Shown one piece after another: positions 25,236-38,297 of a stretch of DNA of 64,000 bases. The notes under the pieces were generated by a model, which made no database searches, was not told the DNA's origin, and was given only the letters and a program-made list of their open reading frames with translations. The stretch's first letter is position 1; every line of letters begins with the position of its first letter. The stretch comes from Streptosporangium brasiliense (GTDB lineage: Bacteria > Actinomycetota > Actinomycetes > Streptosporangiales > Streptosporangiaceae): the NCBI RefSeq assembly GCF_030811595.1, contig NZ_JAUSRB010000002.1, positions 2,666,001-2,730,000 of the forward strand. The letters are read 5' to 3'. A program made the position numbers and the translations under genes.

Positions 25236-25970
25236 TCAGATCAGCCGGGCGAAGTGGCTGTGGGGTTTGCGGATGACCATGATGATCTCATCGTGCGAGG
25301 CGGGCCACCGTCCCCTGGAGAAGGTCTCCATCGCCGAGCAGGCGGCGCGGGCCAGCTTGCCCAGCGGCCCCCTCAGCGCCGGTCCGCTCGTGGCCGAGGT
25401 GTCGTCGGTCACCATGAGCCCGCGCGTCAGGCAGAAGGAGTGCATCCCCTCGCGCGAGGTGATCTGTCCGTAGAAGGGAGGCAGCGGGCCCACGGTGCCG
25501 GAGGGGGCGAACCTGTGCCACAGCGTCCGCCGCAGCGCCGCGGGCAGCAGCCGGTCGCACGCCCCGTAGGCCGAGGCCCGGTCGCGCATCTGCAGCAGCA
25601 GCAGCCCGCCCGGCCGCAGCCCGGTGAGCAGCCGGTCGAGCACCAGCTCGGGATGCTCGATCCGCTCCAGCAGGAACGACACGTGGACGATGTCGAAGGA
25701 GCGCGGCGGCACCGGCACCGACCGCAGATCCCCCAGCGCCCAGGAGTCGAGATCCTTGCGCGCGGACGTGCTGGCCCGCAGGGCCGGCAGGTCCTCGTCG
25801 ATCCCGATGACCCGCGCCTCCATCTGGTCCAGCTCCAGCTCCAGCGGCTCGGGCCACCCGCATCCGGCGATCAGGACGTCGAGTCGCCGGCCCGACTGGC
25901 CCGTCCACTGCTCACGGATCCGCCGGCTGAACATGTCGTCTCGCGTGACGACCGACCGTACCTCTGACAT
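25236..25970 (-). CDS. class I SAM-dependent methyltransferase
   Basis: Rossmann methyltransferase: motif I VLIAGCGWPEPLELEL, the acidic end of strand 2 in VIGIDED, and FDIVHVSFLLERIEHPE with LRPGGLLLLQ. 244 residues from ATG at 25970; no ribosome-binding site is evident, so a leaderless message is possible. Located between the APS kinase and mfd; whether it belongs to the polysaccharide island is unclear. Substrate unknown. Confidence 0.8.
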   Translation of the reverse strand: MSEVRSVVTRDDMFSRRIREQWTGQSGRRLDVLIAGCGWPEPLELELDQMEARVIGIDEDLPALRASTSARKDLDSWALGDLRSVPVPPRSFDIVHVSFLLERIEHPELVLDRLLTGLRPGGLLLLQMRDRASAYGACDRLLPAALRRTLWHRFAPSGTVGPLPPFYGQITSREGMHSFCLTRGLMVTDDTSATSGPALRGPLGKLARAACSAMETFSRGRWPASHDEIIMVIRKPHSHFARLI

Positions 25971-26140
25971 GTGACTAAGAGTAGTCAACTCAACACGATT
26001 CGTCGCGCATTTCCCCCTCCTCACAGAAGTGATCTCCCTGCGGGAGAGGGTCCCCGGGCAAGTAGCCTTGGGGGGTACCCCCCGTGCCGCACCGGCCGGG
26101 GGCCTGTCGTGTTGCCGTCGTGGGGCTGTGGGCGAATCTG

Positions 26141-29671
<3,531 letters not shown>

Positions 29672-29697
29672 GCGGCGTTGTCGTGAAGGGATCGCAT

Positions 29698-30321
29698 GTG
29701 AAGTCGACTCGAGTGCGTGTCATCCTGGCGGTCGCCGCCGCGGGTGTCGCGCTGACCGCCTGCTCTGCGGAGCAGGCCGGCGCCGCCGCCATCGTGGGCG
29801 GGGAGCGGATCAGCTCCAGCCAGCTGGACAGCAACGTGCGGGAGTTCGAGGCGGCGCTGGCCAAGGCCAACGTCTCCGCCTCGCAGCTGCAGTTCCCCGG
29901 CAGCGTCCCGCAGGTCGTGCTCTTCCAGCTGGCCACCGCCAAGCAATACACCAAGGTGGCCGAGAGCAAGGGCATCACGGCCACCGAGGCCGAGGTCGAC
30001 CAACTCATCACCTCCACCGGCGGCCTGGCCCAGTACGAACAGCAGATGCTCCAGCAGGCCGTGGCGCCCTCGCACCTGCGTGACTTCACCCGGGCGAAGC
30101 TGATGATCACCAAGCTGATGGCCAAATACGGCGGCGGCAGCGACCAGGCGGCCCTCCAGCGGGGCCAGCAGCAGGCGATCAAGGACCTGGAGTCCGTGAA
30201 GATCACCTGGAACCCGCGCTACGGCAAGATCAACGCGCAGCCGAGCCAGGAGCAGCCGAGCCTCTTCCTCGACAGCGGCCGCTTCGGCGCGAGCTCCGCC
30301 GTGGCCGCGCCGCAGCAGTAA
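29698..30321 (+). CDS. SurA N-terminal-domain lipoprotein (chaperone-like)
   Basis: Signal peptide VRVILAVAAAGVALTACSAEQ with lipobox LTAC, so anchored to the outer face of the membrane. The mature part begins VGGERISSSQLDSNVREFE, the SurA/PrsA N-terminal fold, but there is no parvulin PPIase domain. 207 residues from GTG at 29698, which has AAGGGA at good distance; an ATG at 29668 overlapping the mfd stop is a weaker alternative. Lies between mfd and mazG, as in many actinobacteria. A folding role is inference. Confidence 0.8.
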   Translation: MKSTRVRVILAVAAAGVALTACSAEQAGAAAIVGGERISSSQLDSNVREFEAALAKANVSASQLQFPGSVPQVVLFQLATAKQYTKVAESKGITATEAEVDQLITSTGGLAQYEQQMLQQAVAPSHLRDFTRAKLMITKLMAKYGGGSDQAALQRGQQQAIKDLESVKITWNPRYGKINAQPSQEQPSLFLDSGRFGASSAVAAPQQ

Positions 30322-30331
30322 CCTCGGTGGC

Positions 30332-31288
30332 ATGCCCCTGATCGTCGTCACCACCTCGCCCCGGGTCGCCCCGGGGCTGCTCAGCCGCCGCGCGTGGCAG
30401 GTTCTCGAGGAGGGGCCGGTGCGCACCGGGTCGGCCGGTCATCCGCACCTGCCCTACCTCGCCGAGGCCGGGGTCGCCGTCGAGGTCGTGACACCGGACC
30501 CGGCCGCCCTGGTCCGGGAGGCGTGCGCCGGGACCGTCGTGTGGCTGGAGGCCGACGAGGCGCTGATGCGCTCCATCGGCTACGCGGCGGTGGCGCTCGA
30601 CGACCCGCCGGTGATCGAGGTCGTGCCGGGCTCCTACGACCTGCCGGGGGCGAGGCTGCTGGATCTGGTCGCGGTGATGGACCGGCTCCGGACCGAGTGC
30701 CCGTGGGACGCCAAGCAGACCCACGAGTCGCTGGTGCCCTACCTCCTCGAAGAGGCCTACGAGGTGCTGGAGACCATCGAGGAGGGCGACTACGCGGCCC
30801 TGCGCGAGGAGCTGGGCGACCTGCTCCTCCAGGTGGCCTTCCACGCGCGGGTCGCCCGCGACCGCGACGGCGGCTTCGACATCGACGACGTCGCCGAGGG
30901 GATCGTCGCCAAGCTCGTCCGCCGCCACCCGCACGTGTTCGCCGACACCCGGGTCGAGGGCGCCGAGGAGGTCAGCGACAACTGGGAGACCATCAAGGCG
31001 GCCGAGCGCGCGGCCAAGAACGACGGCGACTCGGGGTCGGTCCTGGACGGCGTCCCGATGGGCCAGCCCGCGCTCTCCCTCGCCGCCCAGCTCCTGCGGC
31101 GCGCCGAGCGCGCCGGAGCCCCCGCAGACCTCCCCTCCGGGCCGCCCGCCGAGGACCTGGGGGCGCGCCTGTTCGAGCTCGTACGGCAGGCGCGCGCGGC
31201 CGGTCTCGACCCGGAGGCCGAGCTGCGCGCCGCCGCCCGGGCCTACCGCGACCGGGTCCGCGCCTGGGAGGCGGGCGGCGCCTCCTGA
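30332..31288 (+). CDS. mazG: nucleoside triphosphate pyrophosphohydrolase MazG
   Basis: All-alpha NTP pyrophosphatase that clears aberrant nucleotides. After an actinobacterial N-terminal extension of about 110 residues comes the MazG domain: LRTECPWDAKQTHESLVPYL, LLEEAYEVLETI (EExxE metal motif) and REELGDLLLQVAFH (ExxD). 318 residues. ATG at 30332 lies 10 bp after the lipoprotein gene. A 7-bp hairpin spans its stop codon and may separate it from the convergent methyltransferase gene. Confidence 0.93.
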   Translation: MPLIVVTTSPRVAPGLLSRRAWQVLEEGPVRTGSAGHPHLPYLAEAGVAVEVVTPDPAALVREACAGTVVWLEADEALMRSIGYAAVALDDPPVIEVVPGSYDLPGARLLDLVAVMDRLRTECPWDAKQTHESLVPYLLEEAYEVLETIEEGDYAALREELGDLLLQVAFHARVARDRDGGFDIDDVAEGIVAKLVRRHPHVFADTRVEGAEEVSDNWETIKAAERAAKNDGDSGSVLDGVPMGQPALSLAAQLLRRAERAGAPADLPSGPPAEDLGARLFELVRQARAAGLDPEAELRAAARAYRDRVRAWEAGGAS

Positions 31289-31310
31289 CGCCGCCGGGGC
31301 CGGGGCCCGG

Positions 31311-32054
31311 TCAGGTCAGGCGGCCGCTCACGAACTGGGTGAGCCCGTAGACCCGGTGCCGGACCCCGGAGAAACCGAGCCGGGCCAGGGCGTCGGTCAC
31401 CTCGTGGTCGCCGAACATGCGCACCCCCGAGAGAGCGCCCGCCACGTCGTTGAGCGGGCCGGCCAGCGGCAGCCGCCGGGTCGTCATGACGGCGATCCGG
31501 CCGCCGGGCCTGAGCACCCGGGCCATCTCCGCCAGGGCGTCGAAGGGCCGGGCGAACAGGTAGAGCGCGGCCAGGCAGCACACCGCGTCGAAGCTCGCGG
31601 GCCGGAAGGGCAGGTCGACGGCGTCCGCGCGCACGTAGCCGACACTGCCCGACCGGGTGTCGCGGACCGCGCGGGCGAGCATCGGCGCCGAGGCGTCGAT
31701 CCCCACCACCAGCCCGCCGTCGATGTCGCGGGCCAGGGCCCGAGTCACGTTGCCGGGGCCGCAGGCCACGTCCAGCACCTGGTCGGCGGGCCCGAGCGCG
31801 AGCATCCCCCGGACCAGCGCCACCTCCTGCCGGGTGTCGGGCCCGAGCGGGCCCTTCATCGCCCCGATCAGCGCGGGCCGCCAGACCCGCTCGTAGATCC
31901 TCGGCAGGAATCCCGAGCGCATGAGCCGCTGGGCCGGTGACGCATCGACGCGCTCCTCGCCGAGCAGGTCCAGATAGCCGTGGCCGGTGGAGGGCTCGGG
32001 CAGGGCGGGGTCCAGCAGCTCGCGGATCCGGTCGAGCGCGGTGAGATCGCTCAT
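31311..32054 (-). CDS. class I SAM-dependent methyltransferase (UbiE/menaquinone-like fold)
   Basis: Motif I VLDVACGPGNVTRALA, acidic residue in GIDASAPMLARA, and LRPGGRIAVMTTRR; 247 residues from ATG at 32054. Convergent with mazG and divergent from eno, so it is a single gene inserted into the conserved mazG-eno neighbourhood. Substrate unknown. Confidence 0.83.
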   Translation of the reverse strand: MSDLTALDRIRELLDPALPEPSTGHGYLDLLGEERVDASPAQRLMRSGFLPRIYERVWRPALIGAMKGPLGPDTRQEVALVRGMLALGPADQVLDVACGPGNVTRALARDIDGGLVVGIDASAPMLARAVRDTRSGSVGYVRADAVDLPFRPASFDAVCCLAALYLFARPFDALAEMARVLRPGGRIAVMTTRRLPLAGPLNDVAGALSGVRMFGDHEVTDALARLGFSGVRHRVYGLTQFVSGRLT

Positions 32055-32156
32055 GCCTCTGATTGGATCACACGGCCCGGCCGGTGGGGACGGCGGCCGC
32101 CGTACCGACAAGTAGTCCTCGATAGGCTTCTGAGGCAAACTGTCCTGCGACTTTAG

Positions 32157-33443
<1,287 letters not shown>

Positions 33444-33453
33444 TTTCGCACCC

Positions 33454-33490
33454 TACGGCTTGCGCCCGATTTCGCCGGGCGCGAGCCGTA
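33454..33490 (+). terminator. terminator hairpin after eno
   Basis: TACGGCTTGCGCCCG pairs with CGGGCGCGAGCCGTA with a single G-T pair, around a short ATTTCGC loop, 10 bases after the eno stop. Confidence 0.8.
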
Positions 33491-33632
33491 CCGCGGAAGA
33501 GACCGCCCGGCGCCGGAGTCCGGGCCGCGGCACGGGGAAGCCCACCCGGTGACAGCCGGCCGTGGCGCGACCCCGGCCGGGCGCCCGGGCCGTCGCGTAC
33601 GGCACGGCGGAGAGCACAGACGGGAGAGGCGT

Positions 33633-34040
33633 ATGGCGAAACGGCCGCAGCTGACGGGGCGGGCCGCGATCCTGGCGATCGTGGTGTGCGCGATCGCCAT
33701 GAGCCTCGCCTACCCGGTCAGGGAATACATCGCGCAGCGCCGCCAGATCGCCCAGCTCCAGCAGCAGCAGACCAGGGAGCTGGAGGCAATCAAGGCCCTC
33801 GACGACCGCCGCAAGCAGCTCCAGGACCCCGGCTACATCAAGCGGCAGGCCAGGGAGCGGCTCTACTACTGCGATCCCGGTCACAAGTGCTTCGTCGTCA
33901 TGGGCAGGGAACCCTCGGCGGGCAAGGGCACGGCGGGGGAGAAGAAGGCGGTCGGGCCCCCGTGGTACGAGACGCTCTGGGAGTCGGTTGAGGCGGCCGA
34001 CACCGGGAAGGGGCAGAAGGCGGCCGGGGCCGCGGGGTGA
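33633..34040 (+). CDS. FtsB/DivIC family septum formation protein
   Basis: A bitopic membrane protein of 135 residues: basic N-terminus, one transmembrane segment (AAILAIVVCAIAMSLAYPV), a coiled coil (QIAQLQQQQTRELEAIKAL) and the extracytoplasmic DPGYIKRQARERLYYCDPGH motif of the family. Part of the divisome. ATG at 33633 follows GGGAGAGG. The eno-ftsB-DUF501-ppx order is conserved in actinobacteria. Confidence 0.9.
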   Translation: MAKRPQLTGRAAILAIVVCAIAMSLAYPVREYIAQRRQIAQLQQQQTRELEAIKALDDRRKQLQDPGYIKRQARERLYYCDPGHKCFVVMGREPSAGKGTAGEKKAVGPPWYETLWESVEAADTGKGQKAAGAAG

Positions 34041-34083
34041 CCCCGATAACCTGGGTGTCGTCTTCTCAGGGGGTGTGTCACGA

Positions 34084-34617
34084 ATGGTGGATGAGCGCGA
34101 CGTGGCGGCGGTGGAGCGGCAGCTCGGCCGGACGCCGCGAGGTCTGCGGGCGGTGGCGCACCGCTGCCCGTGCGGGCTGCCCGACGTGGTGGAGACCGCG
34201 CCCCGGCTGCCCGACGGCTCGCCGTTCCCGACGCTGTTCTATCTGACCTGCCCGAGGGCCGCCTCGGCCATCGGCACCCTGGAGACCTCCGGGATGATGC
34301 GGCAGATGCAGGCGAGGCTGGCCGAGGACCCCGGCCTGGCCCAGGCGTACCAGGCCGCCCACGACGACTACATCGCGCGCCGTGACAAGGCCGCCGCCGA
34401 GGACGGCCTGGAGCCGCTGCCGAGGGACATGCAGAGCACCGGGGGCATGCCCAACCGGGTTAAGTGCCTGCACGCCCTGGTCGGCCACGAGCTGGCGGTG
34501 CCCGGCAGCAACCCCTTCGGCCGTGAGGCCCTCGACGCGCTCGGTGAGTGGTGGGCCGACGGGCCCTGCTGCGCCGTCGGCACCGAGGAAACACAAGAAG
34601 AAGAGGAGACCAAGTGA
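34084..34617 (+). CDS. DUF501 family protein
   Basis: 177 residues. The conserved actinobacterial features are RCPCGLPDVVETAPRLPDG, FPTLFYLTCPR and the late GGMPNRVKCLHALVGH with a possible Cys/His metal site, then CCAVG near the end. No biochemical function is established for the family. It overlaps the ppx start by four bases (GTGA), so the two are translated together. Confidence 0.9.
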   Translation: MVDERDVAAVERQLGRTPRGLRAVAHRCPCGLPDVVETAPRLPDGSPFPTLFYLTCPRAASAIGTLETSGMMRQMQARLAEDPGLAQAYQAAHDDYIARRDKAAAEDGLEPLPRDMQSTGGMPNRVKCLHALVGHELAVPGSNPFGREALDALGEWWADGPCCAVGTEETQEEEETK

Positions 34618-35573
34618 CCCGCGTCGCGGCCATCGACTGTGGCACCAATTCCGTCCGCCTGCTCATCGCGGACATCGAGGCCGACACCCTGACCGACGTC
34701 GAGCGGCTGATGGAGATCGTCCGGCTCGGCGAGGGGGTGGACCGGACCGGCCGGCTGGCCCCGGAGGCCCTGGAGCGCACCTTCGCCGCGATGCGCCGCT
34801 ACGCCGAGCTCATCGACCGCCATGGCGCCCGCGCGGTCCGCGTGGTGGCCACCAGCGCCACCAGAGACGCCGCCAACCGGCAGGAGTTCGTGGACGGCGT
34901 GCGCGAGATCTTCGGCGTGGAGCCCGAGGTGGTCACGGGAGCCGAAGAGGCGGAGCTGTCGTTCGTCGGCGCCACCCGTGATCTGGTGCGGCTCTCGCCC
35001 GAGACCGGCCTGCCCACCCCCGACGGCACCCGCCCGCCATACCTCGTGGTCGACATCGGCGGCGGTTCCACCGAGTTCGTGCTCGGGTCCACGCACGTGG
35101 AGGCCGCGCTGTCGGTGGACATCGGCTGCGTCCGGCTGACCGAGCGGCACCTGCGCGAGGCGGGCAGCCCGCCGCCGGCCGAGGTGGTCGAGGCCGTGGT
35201 CGCCGACATCGACGAGGCGCTCGACCGGGTCTCCGGGGAAATCCCGGTGGAGCGGGCGCTCACAATGGTCGGTCTCGCGGGTTCTGTCACCACTGTCGCC
35301 GGAATAGCTCTTGACCTGCCTGGATATGATCCGGATAAAATTCATCACTCACGAATTCCGGCAAATCAGGTGCAGAAGGTTTCCGAGCGTCTGCTGGAGA
35401 TGACCCACGACGAGCGGGCGGCCATCGGGGTCATGCATCCGGGCCGGGTCGACGTGATCGGCGCCGGGGCCCTGATTCTGGCCCGAATTATGGAAAGGTA
35501 CGGTTTCACCGACGTTGTTGTCAGTGAACACGACATTCTGGACGGAATCGCCTGGTCTGCGGCTAAACCTTAA
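34614..35573 (+). CDS. Ppx/GppA family exopolyphosphatase
   Basis: Actin-like ATPase-fold phosphatase acting on polyphosphate and/or pppGpp. Motifs: AAIDCGTNSVRLLIAD at the start, VVATSATRDAANRQEF, DIGGGSTEFVLG (phosphate loop) and the C-terminal GAGALILARIMERYG. 319 residues, the short two-domain form. GTG at 34614 has AAGAGGAG upstream and overlaps the DUF501 stop. Substrate choice cannot be read from sequence. Confidence 0.92.
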   Translation: MTRVAAIDCGTNSVRLLIADIEADTLTDVERLMEIVRLGEGVDRTGRLAPEALERTFAAMRRYAELIDRHGARAVRVVATSATRDAANRQEFVDGVREIFGVEPEVVTGAEEAELSFVGATRDLVRLSPETGLPTPDGTRPPYLVVDIGGGSTEFVLGSTHVEAALSVDIGCVRLTERHLREAGSPPPAEVVEAVVADIDEALDRVSGEIPVERALTMVGLAGSVTTVAGIALDLPGYDPDKIHHSRIPANQVQKVSERLLEMTHDERAAIGVMHPGRVDVIGAGALILARIMERYGFTDVVVSEHDILDGIAWSAAKP

Positions 35574-35743
35574 CAACATCTAGACATTTCCTATGCTGAG
35601 GGGGTATTGAGAGATCGTTCCGTTTTATGGTTAGGTAAAGAAGCTTTAGCGAGGCTTTGCCGTGGGGCCCGGCACAGCTGGTGTCGGGGCGGCAACCGTC
35701 TCCGGAGCGCACTCTCGTTCCTAACGAAACGGAGCATCCCCTC
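35574..35743 (+). promoter_or_regulatory. 170-bp leader of the secreted four-domain protein
   Basis: An AT-rich start (likely promoter, about 35574-35650) leads into a GC-rich segment with the inverted repeat TTGCCG/CGGCAA (about 35658 and 35690) around nested pairs. GGAG lies about 11 bases before the ATG. I compared it with the c-di-AMP (ydaO) element that precedes many actinomycete secreted proteins and found no convincing match. Confidence 0.35.
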
Positions 35744-37150
35744 ATGTCCGGACTAGCTCGTAAGCTAGCCGCCGTTGGAGCCAGCGCGGCCATGCTGGCG
35801 ACCATGGCGGCAGGGCTTCTGGCCTCGCCCGCAGCGGCGGCCAGTGGTTCCAACCAGGCGGGGGCGGCGGCAGCCACCCCCAGGCCCGCCGTCTCGGTGA
35901 GCCAGACCAAGGCCTCCCCGTCGAACTCCGACGAGTGCCCCACCCGGGTGACCTTCTCCTCCAGGATCAAGGTCAAGGCCTACGGGGGCAAGACCAAGGT
36001 CGTCTACCGCTTCCTGCGCGGCAACGGCACCAAGAGCGCGGTCAAGTCGTTCACCCTCACGGGCAAGGGCGTCAAGACCGTCACGGTGAAGGAGTCGTCG
36101 ACCTTCAAGGGCGGCGACCTCAAGGGCTGGGAGGCCGTCCAGGTCCTGGCCCCGCGCAAGGTCACCTCCGCCAAGGGTTACTTCAGGATCTCCTGCGGTG
36201 ACGACTGGGACGGCGGCAAGGAAGTCGTCAACACCGGCAGCGTCGGCGCCCGGATCTGGGTCGACGAGGGCAACTGCGAGGCCACCCTCATCGGTCGCAT
36301 CTCCTCCTCCAGCTCGCGCTGGGTGCGTTACCAGTGGGTCGTCAACGGCCGCGTCATCGACCGCGACGCCGTCCGCGTCGACGGGTCGCGCAAGGTCTAC
36401 CACGTGATCAGGCCGCGCGAGAGCCTGCGGGGCTGGGCGGCTCTGCAGATCATCGACCCGGTGGAGAGCTCCTCCAACCGCGCCTACTTCAAGATCTGGT
36501 GCGGGGACTCATCGCCGAAGGTCTCGGCCTCCGTCGACGCTCCGGCGAACTACGAGGGCACCTGCCCGGTCACCCGCTCCTTCACCGGCACGATCAGCGC
36601 TTCGTACGGCCGTGGCCACGTGAAGTACCGCTGGGTCCGCGACGGTGTCCCGGGTAGCTGGGAGAGCGTCTACTTCGGCGGTCACGGCTACCAGAGCCGC
36701 AGCGTGAGCGACTCCTGGAGCGCCTCGGCGTCCGGGACCAGCAGGCGCTCGATCGAGATCTACGGTGGCCCGAGCAGCGGCACCGTCCAGGGCAAGGTCA
36801 CCTGCAAGGTGCCGACCCCGGACTCCAAGGCCTGGATCCAGGAGGGCACGTCGGCCAAGCAGGTCGCGGCCGGCTGCCCGGCGGGTTCGGTCACCGGCAC
36901 CGGCAGCGTCTACGCCACCGGTCCGATCAAGGTCACCGTCACCTGGAGCCTCAACGGCACCGTGGTGAAGTCCGAGGAGCTCGACTTCGCCTCGGAGGGC
37001 ACCAAGTCCAGCACCTTCACCGGTGCGTCGGACGGCCTCAAGGCCGGGACCGTCAGGTTCGGGATCGTCGGCGGCGGCTCGACGACCGTCAACTACGACG
37101 CGGTCTGCGCCCAGGCCAACGACAAGTCCGCTGACAAGACCGGCGCCTGA
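35744..37150 (+). CDS. secreted protein with four disulfide-type beta-domains
   Basis: 468 residues. A Sec signal peptide (LAAVGASAAMLATMAAGLLA, cleavage near ASPAAAA) is followed by an Ala-rich linker and four consecutive modules, each with one Cys near its start and one at its end: Cys65-151, 178-253, 274-354 and 378-455. Each module carries a central aromatic strand such as VVYRFLRG, VRYQWVVNG, VKYRWVRDG or VTVTWSLNG, which suggests repeated Ig-like sandwiches with one disulfide each. No anchor or enzyme motif was seen. Rich in Ser/Thr/Lys. The gene stands alone after ppx. Function unknown; an adhesive or surface-binding role is only a guess. Confidence 0.8.
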   Translation: MSGLARKLAAVGASAAMLATMAAGLLASPAAAASGSNQAGAAAATPRPAVSVSQTKASPSNSDECPTRVTFSSRIKVKAYGGKTKVVYRFLRGNGTKSAVKSFTLTGKGVKTVTVKESSTFKGGDLKGWEAVQVLAPRKVTSAKGYFRISCGDDWDGGKEVVNTGSVGARIWVDEGNCEATLIGRISSSSSRWVRYQWVVNGRVIDRDAVRVDGSRKVYHVIRPRESLRGWAALQIIDPVESSSNRAYFKIWCGDSSPKVSASVDAPANYEGTCPVTRSFTGTISASYGRGHVKYRWVRDGVPGSWESVYFGGHGYQSRSVSDSWSASASGTSRRSIEIYGGPSSGTVQGKVTCKVPTPDSKAWIQEGTSAKQVAAGCPAGSVTGTGSVYATGPIKVTVTWSLNGTVVKSEELDFASEGTKSSTFTGASDGLKAGTVRFGIVGGGSTTVNYDAVCAQANDKSADKTGA

Positions 37151-37190
37151 CACCGAGTCTCGTCTGAAGTAGGACATCCGAAGTAGGACA

Positions 37191-37219
37191 GGCGGCGCCC
37201 GCTCCAAGCGGGCGCCGCC
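37191..37219 (+). terminator. terminator hairpin after the secreted protein gene
   Basis: A perfect 13-bp stem, GGCGGCGCCCGCT with AGCGGGCGCCGCC, followed by TCTCTGTTTT, close to a classical intrinsic terminator. It is preceded by a 14-bp direct repeat (GAAGTAGGACA, twice). Confidence 0.88.
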
Positions 37220-37328
37220 TCTCTGTTTTCCCGCTCTCCATCTCTCCGTGTTCCCGCTCTCCGTCTTCCGGCTCCCCGGGTGACCCTTCCGGTCGATCGG
37301 CCTGCTCGGATCGGGCACCATCGAGGAC

Positions 37329-38126
37329 ATGACCTGTGTTCCTCCCGGATCCGGCTGGCCGGACGACCCCGCGCGGCCGGACACCCCCGTCGCCCATGAC
37401 CCCTCGGAGGTGAGCGCGCTCGCGGGGGCGAGCCGTACGCTCGCCGAACTCACCGCCCGGCAGTCGGTCTGCCGGGCCTGCCCGCGCCTGGTGGAGTGGC
37501 GCGAGGAGGTCGCGGCCGTCAAGCGGCGGGCGTTCGCCGCGGAGACCTACTGGGGACGGCCCATCGCGGGGTGGGGTGAGGAGCGGCCGGAGGTCCTCAT
37601 CGTCGGCCTGGCCCCGGCCGCGCACGGGGGCAACCGCACCGGCCGCATCTTCACCGGCGACCGCAGCGGGGACTGGCTGTTCGCCTCGCTCCACCGGACG
37701 GGCCTGGCCGCGCAGGAGACCAGCGTCCACGCCGGCGACGGGCAGCGGCTCATCGGCGCGCGCATGGTGGCGGCCGTCCGGTGCGCTCCGCCGGCCAACA
37801 AGCCCGAGCCGTCGGAGCGGGCCGCCTGCTTCCCCTGGCTGAGCCGGGAGGTGGCGCTGGTCGCCGACAGCGTGCGGGTGGTGGTGGCGCTGGGAGGCTT
37901 CGCCTGGCAGGCGGTCTGGCCCGCGTTGAAGGAGGCCGGATACGACCTGCCGCGCCCGAGGCCGCCCTTCGGGCACGGCGCAGAGGTGGAGATCACCCGT
38001 AACGGGACCCCGGCCCGTCTTCTCGGGTGCTACCACCCGAGCCAGCAGAACACTTTCACCGGCCGCGTGACCGCCGAGATGCTTGACCAGCTCTTCACCA
38101 GGGCAAACGTTCTACGTAGCTTGTGA
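37329..38126 (+). CDS. family 5 uracil-DNA glycosylase (UDGb, Fe-S)
   Basis: Removes uracil and other deaminated bases from DNA. Family 5 motifs: [20 protein letters not shown] (motif A, Ala instead of the catalytic acid of family 1) and [14 protein letters not shown] (motif B). Four Cys fit a 4Fe-4S cluster: CRAC near 47-50, AVRCAPP and RAACFPW. 265 residues from ATG at 37329. The stop codon overlaps a CRP/Rex-like palindrome. Confidence 0.93.
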   Translation: MTCVPPGSGWPDDPARPDTPVAHDPSEVSALAGASRTLAELTARQSVCRACPRLVEWREEVAAVKRRAFAAETYWGRPIAGWGEERPEVLIVGLAPAAHGGNRTGRIFTGDRSGDWLFASLHRTGLAAQETSVHAGDGQRLIGARMVAAVRCAPPANKPEPSERAACFPWLSREVALVADSVRVVVALGGFAWQAVWPALKEAGYDLPRPRPPFGHGAEVEITRNGTPARLLGCYHPSQQNTFTGRVTAEMLDQLFTRANVLRSL

Positions 38127-38138
38127 ACTCGATCACAA
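38121..38138. promoter_or_regulatory. upstream Rex/CRP-like palindrome
   Basis: TTGTGAACTCGATCACAA fits the Rex operator TTGTGAA-N4-TTCACAA except at one base and fits the CRP consensus TGTGA-N6-TCACA exactly. It overlaps the glycosylase stop codon and lies 132 bp from a second site, ahead of the NADH dehydrogenase gene. Confidence 0.6.
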
Positions 38139-38252
38139 AGAGAATCTTGGCCGGTTTTTAGGGGAGAAGGGAGACTGTTTCCCCTGATTCGGGAAAGTTT
38201 CGCGCAAATTGCCCGAGGGGCGCATGGCGCGACCCCGGAGGCGGACGTATGC

Positions 38253-38270
38253 TTGTGAAAGCTTTCACAA
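38253..38270. promoter_or_regulatory. Rex operator upstream of NADH dehydrogenase
   Basis: TTGTGAAAGCTTTCACAA is a perfect 18-bp palindrome and a full match to the Rex consensus TTGTGAA-N4-TTCACAA. It ends 27 bases before the ndh start. Rex senses the NADH/NAD+ ratio and represses respiratory genes in actinomycetes, so repression of this gene at low NADH is expected. It also contains TGTGA-N6-TCACA. Confidence 0.85.
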
Positions 38271-38297
38271 AGCCTTGGACCTAAGGATGGCGCCGAA

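Noticed and set aside
35574..35743. c-di-AMP (ydaO) riboswitch before the secreted protein
   Set aside because: Position and gene type fit, but I could not align the conserved core; only an inverted repeat is visible.
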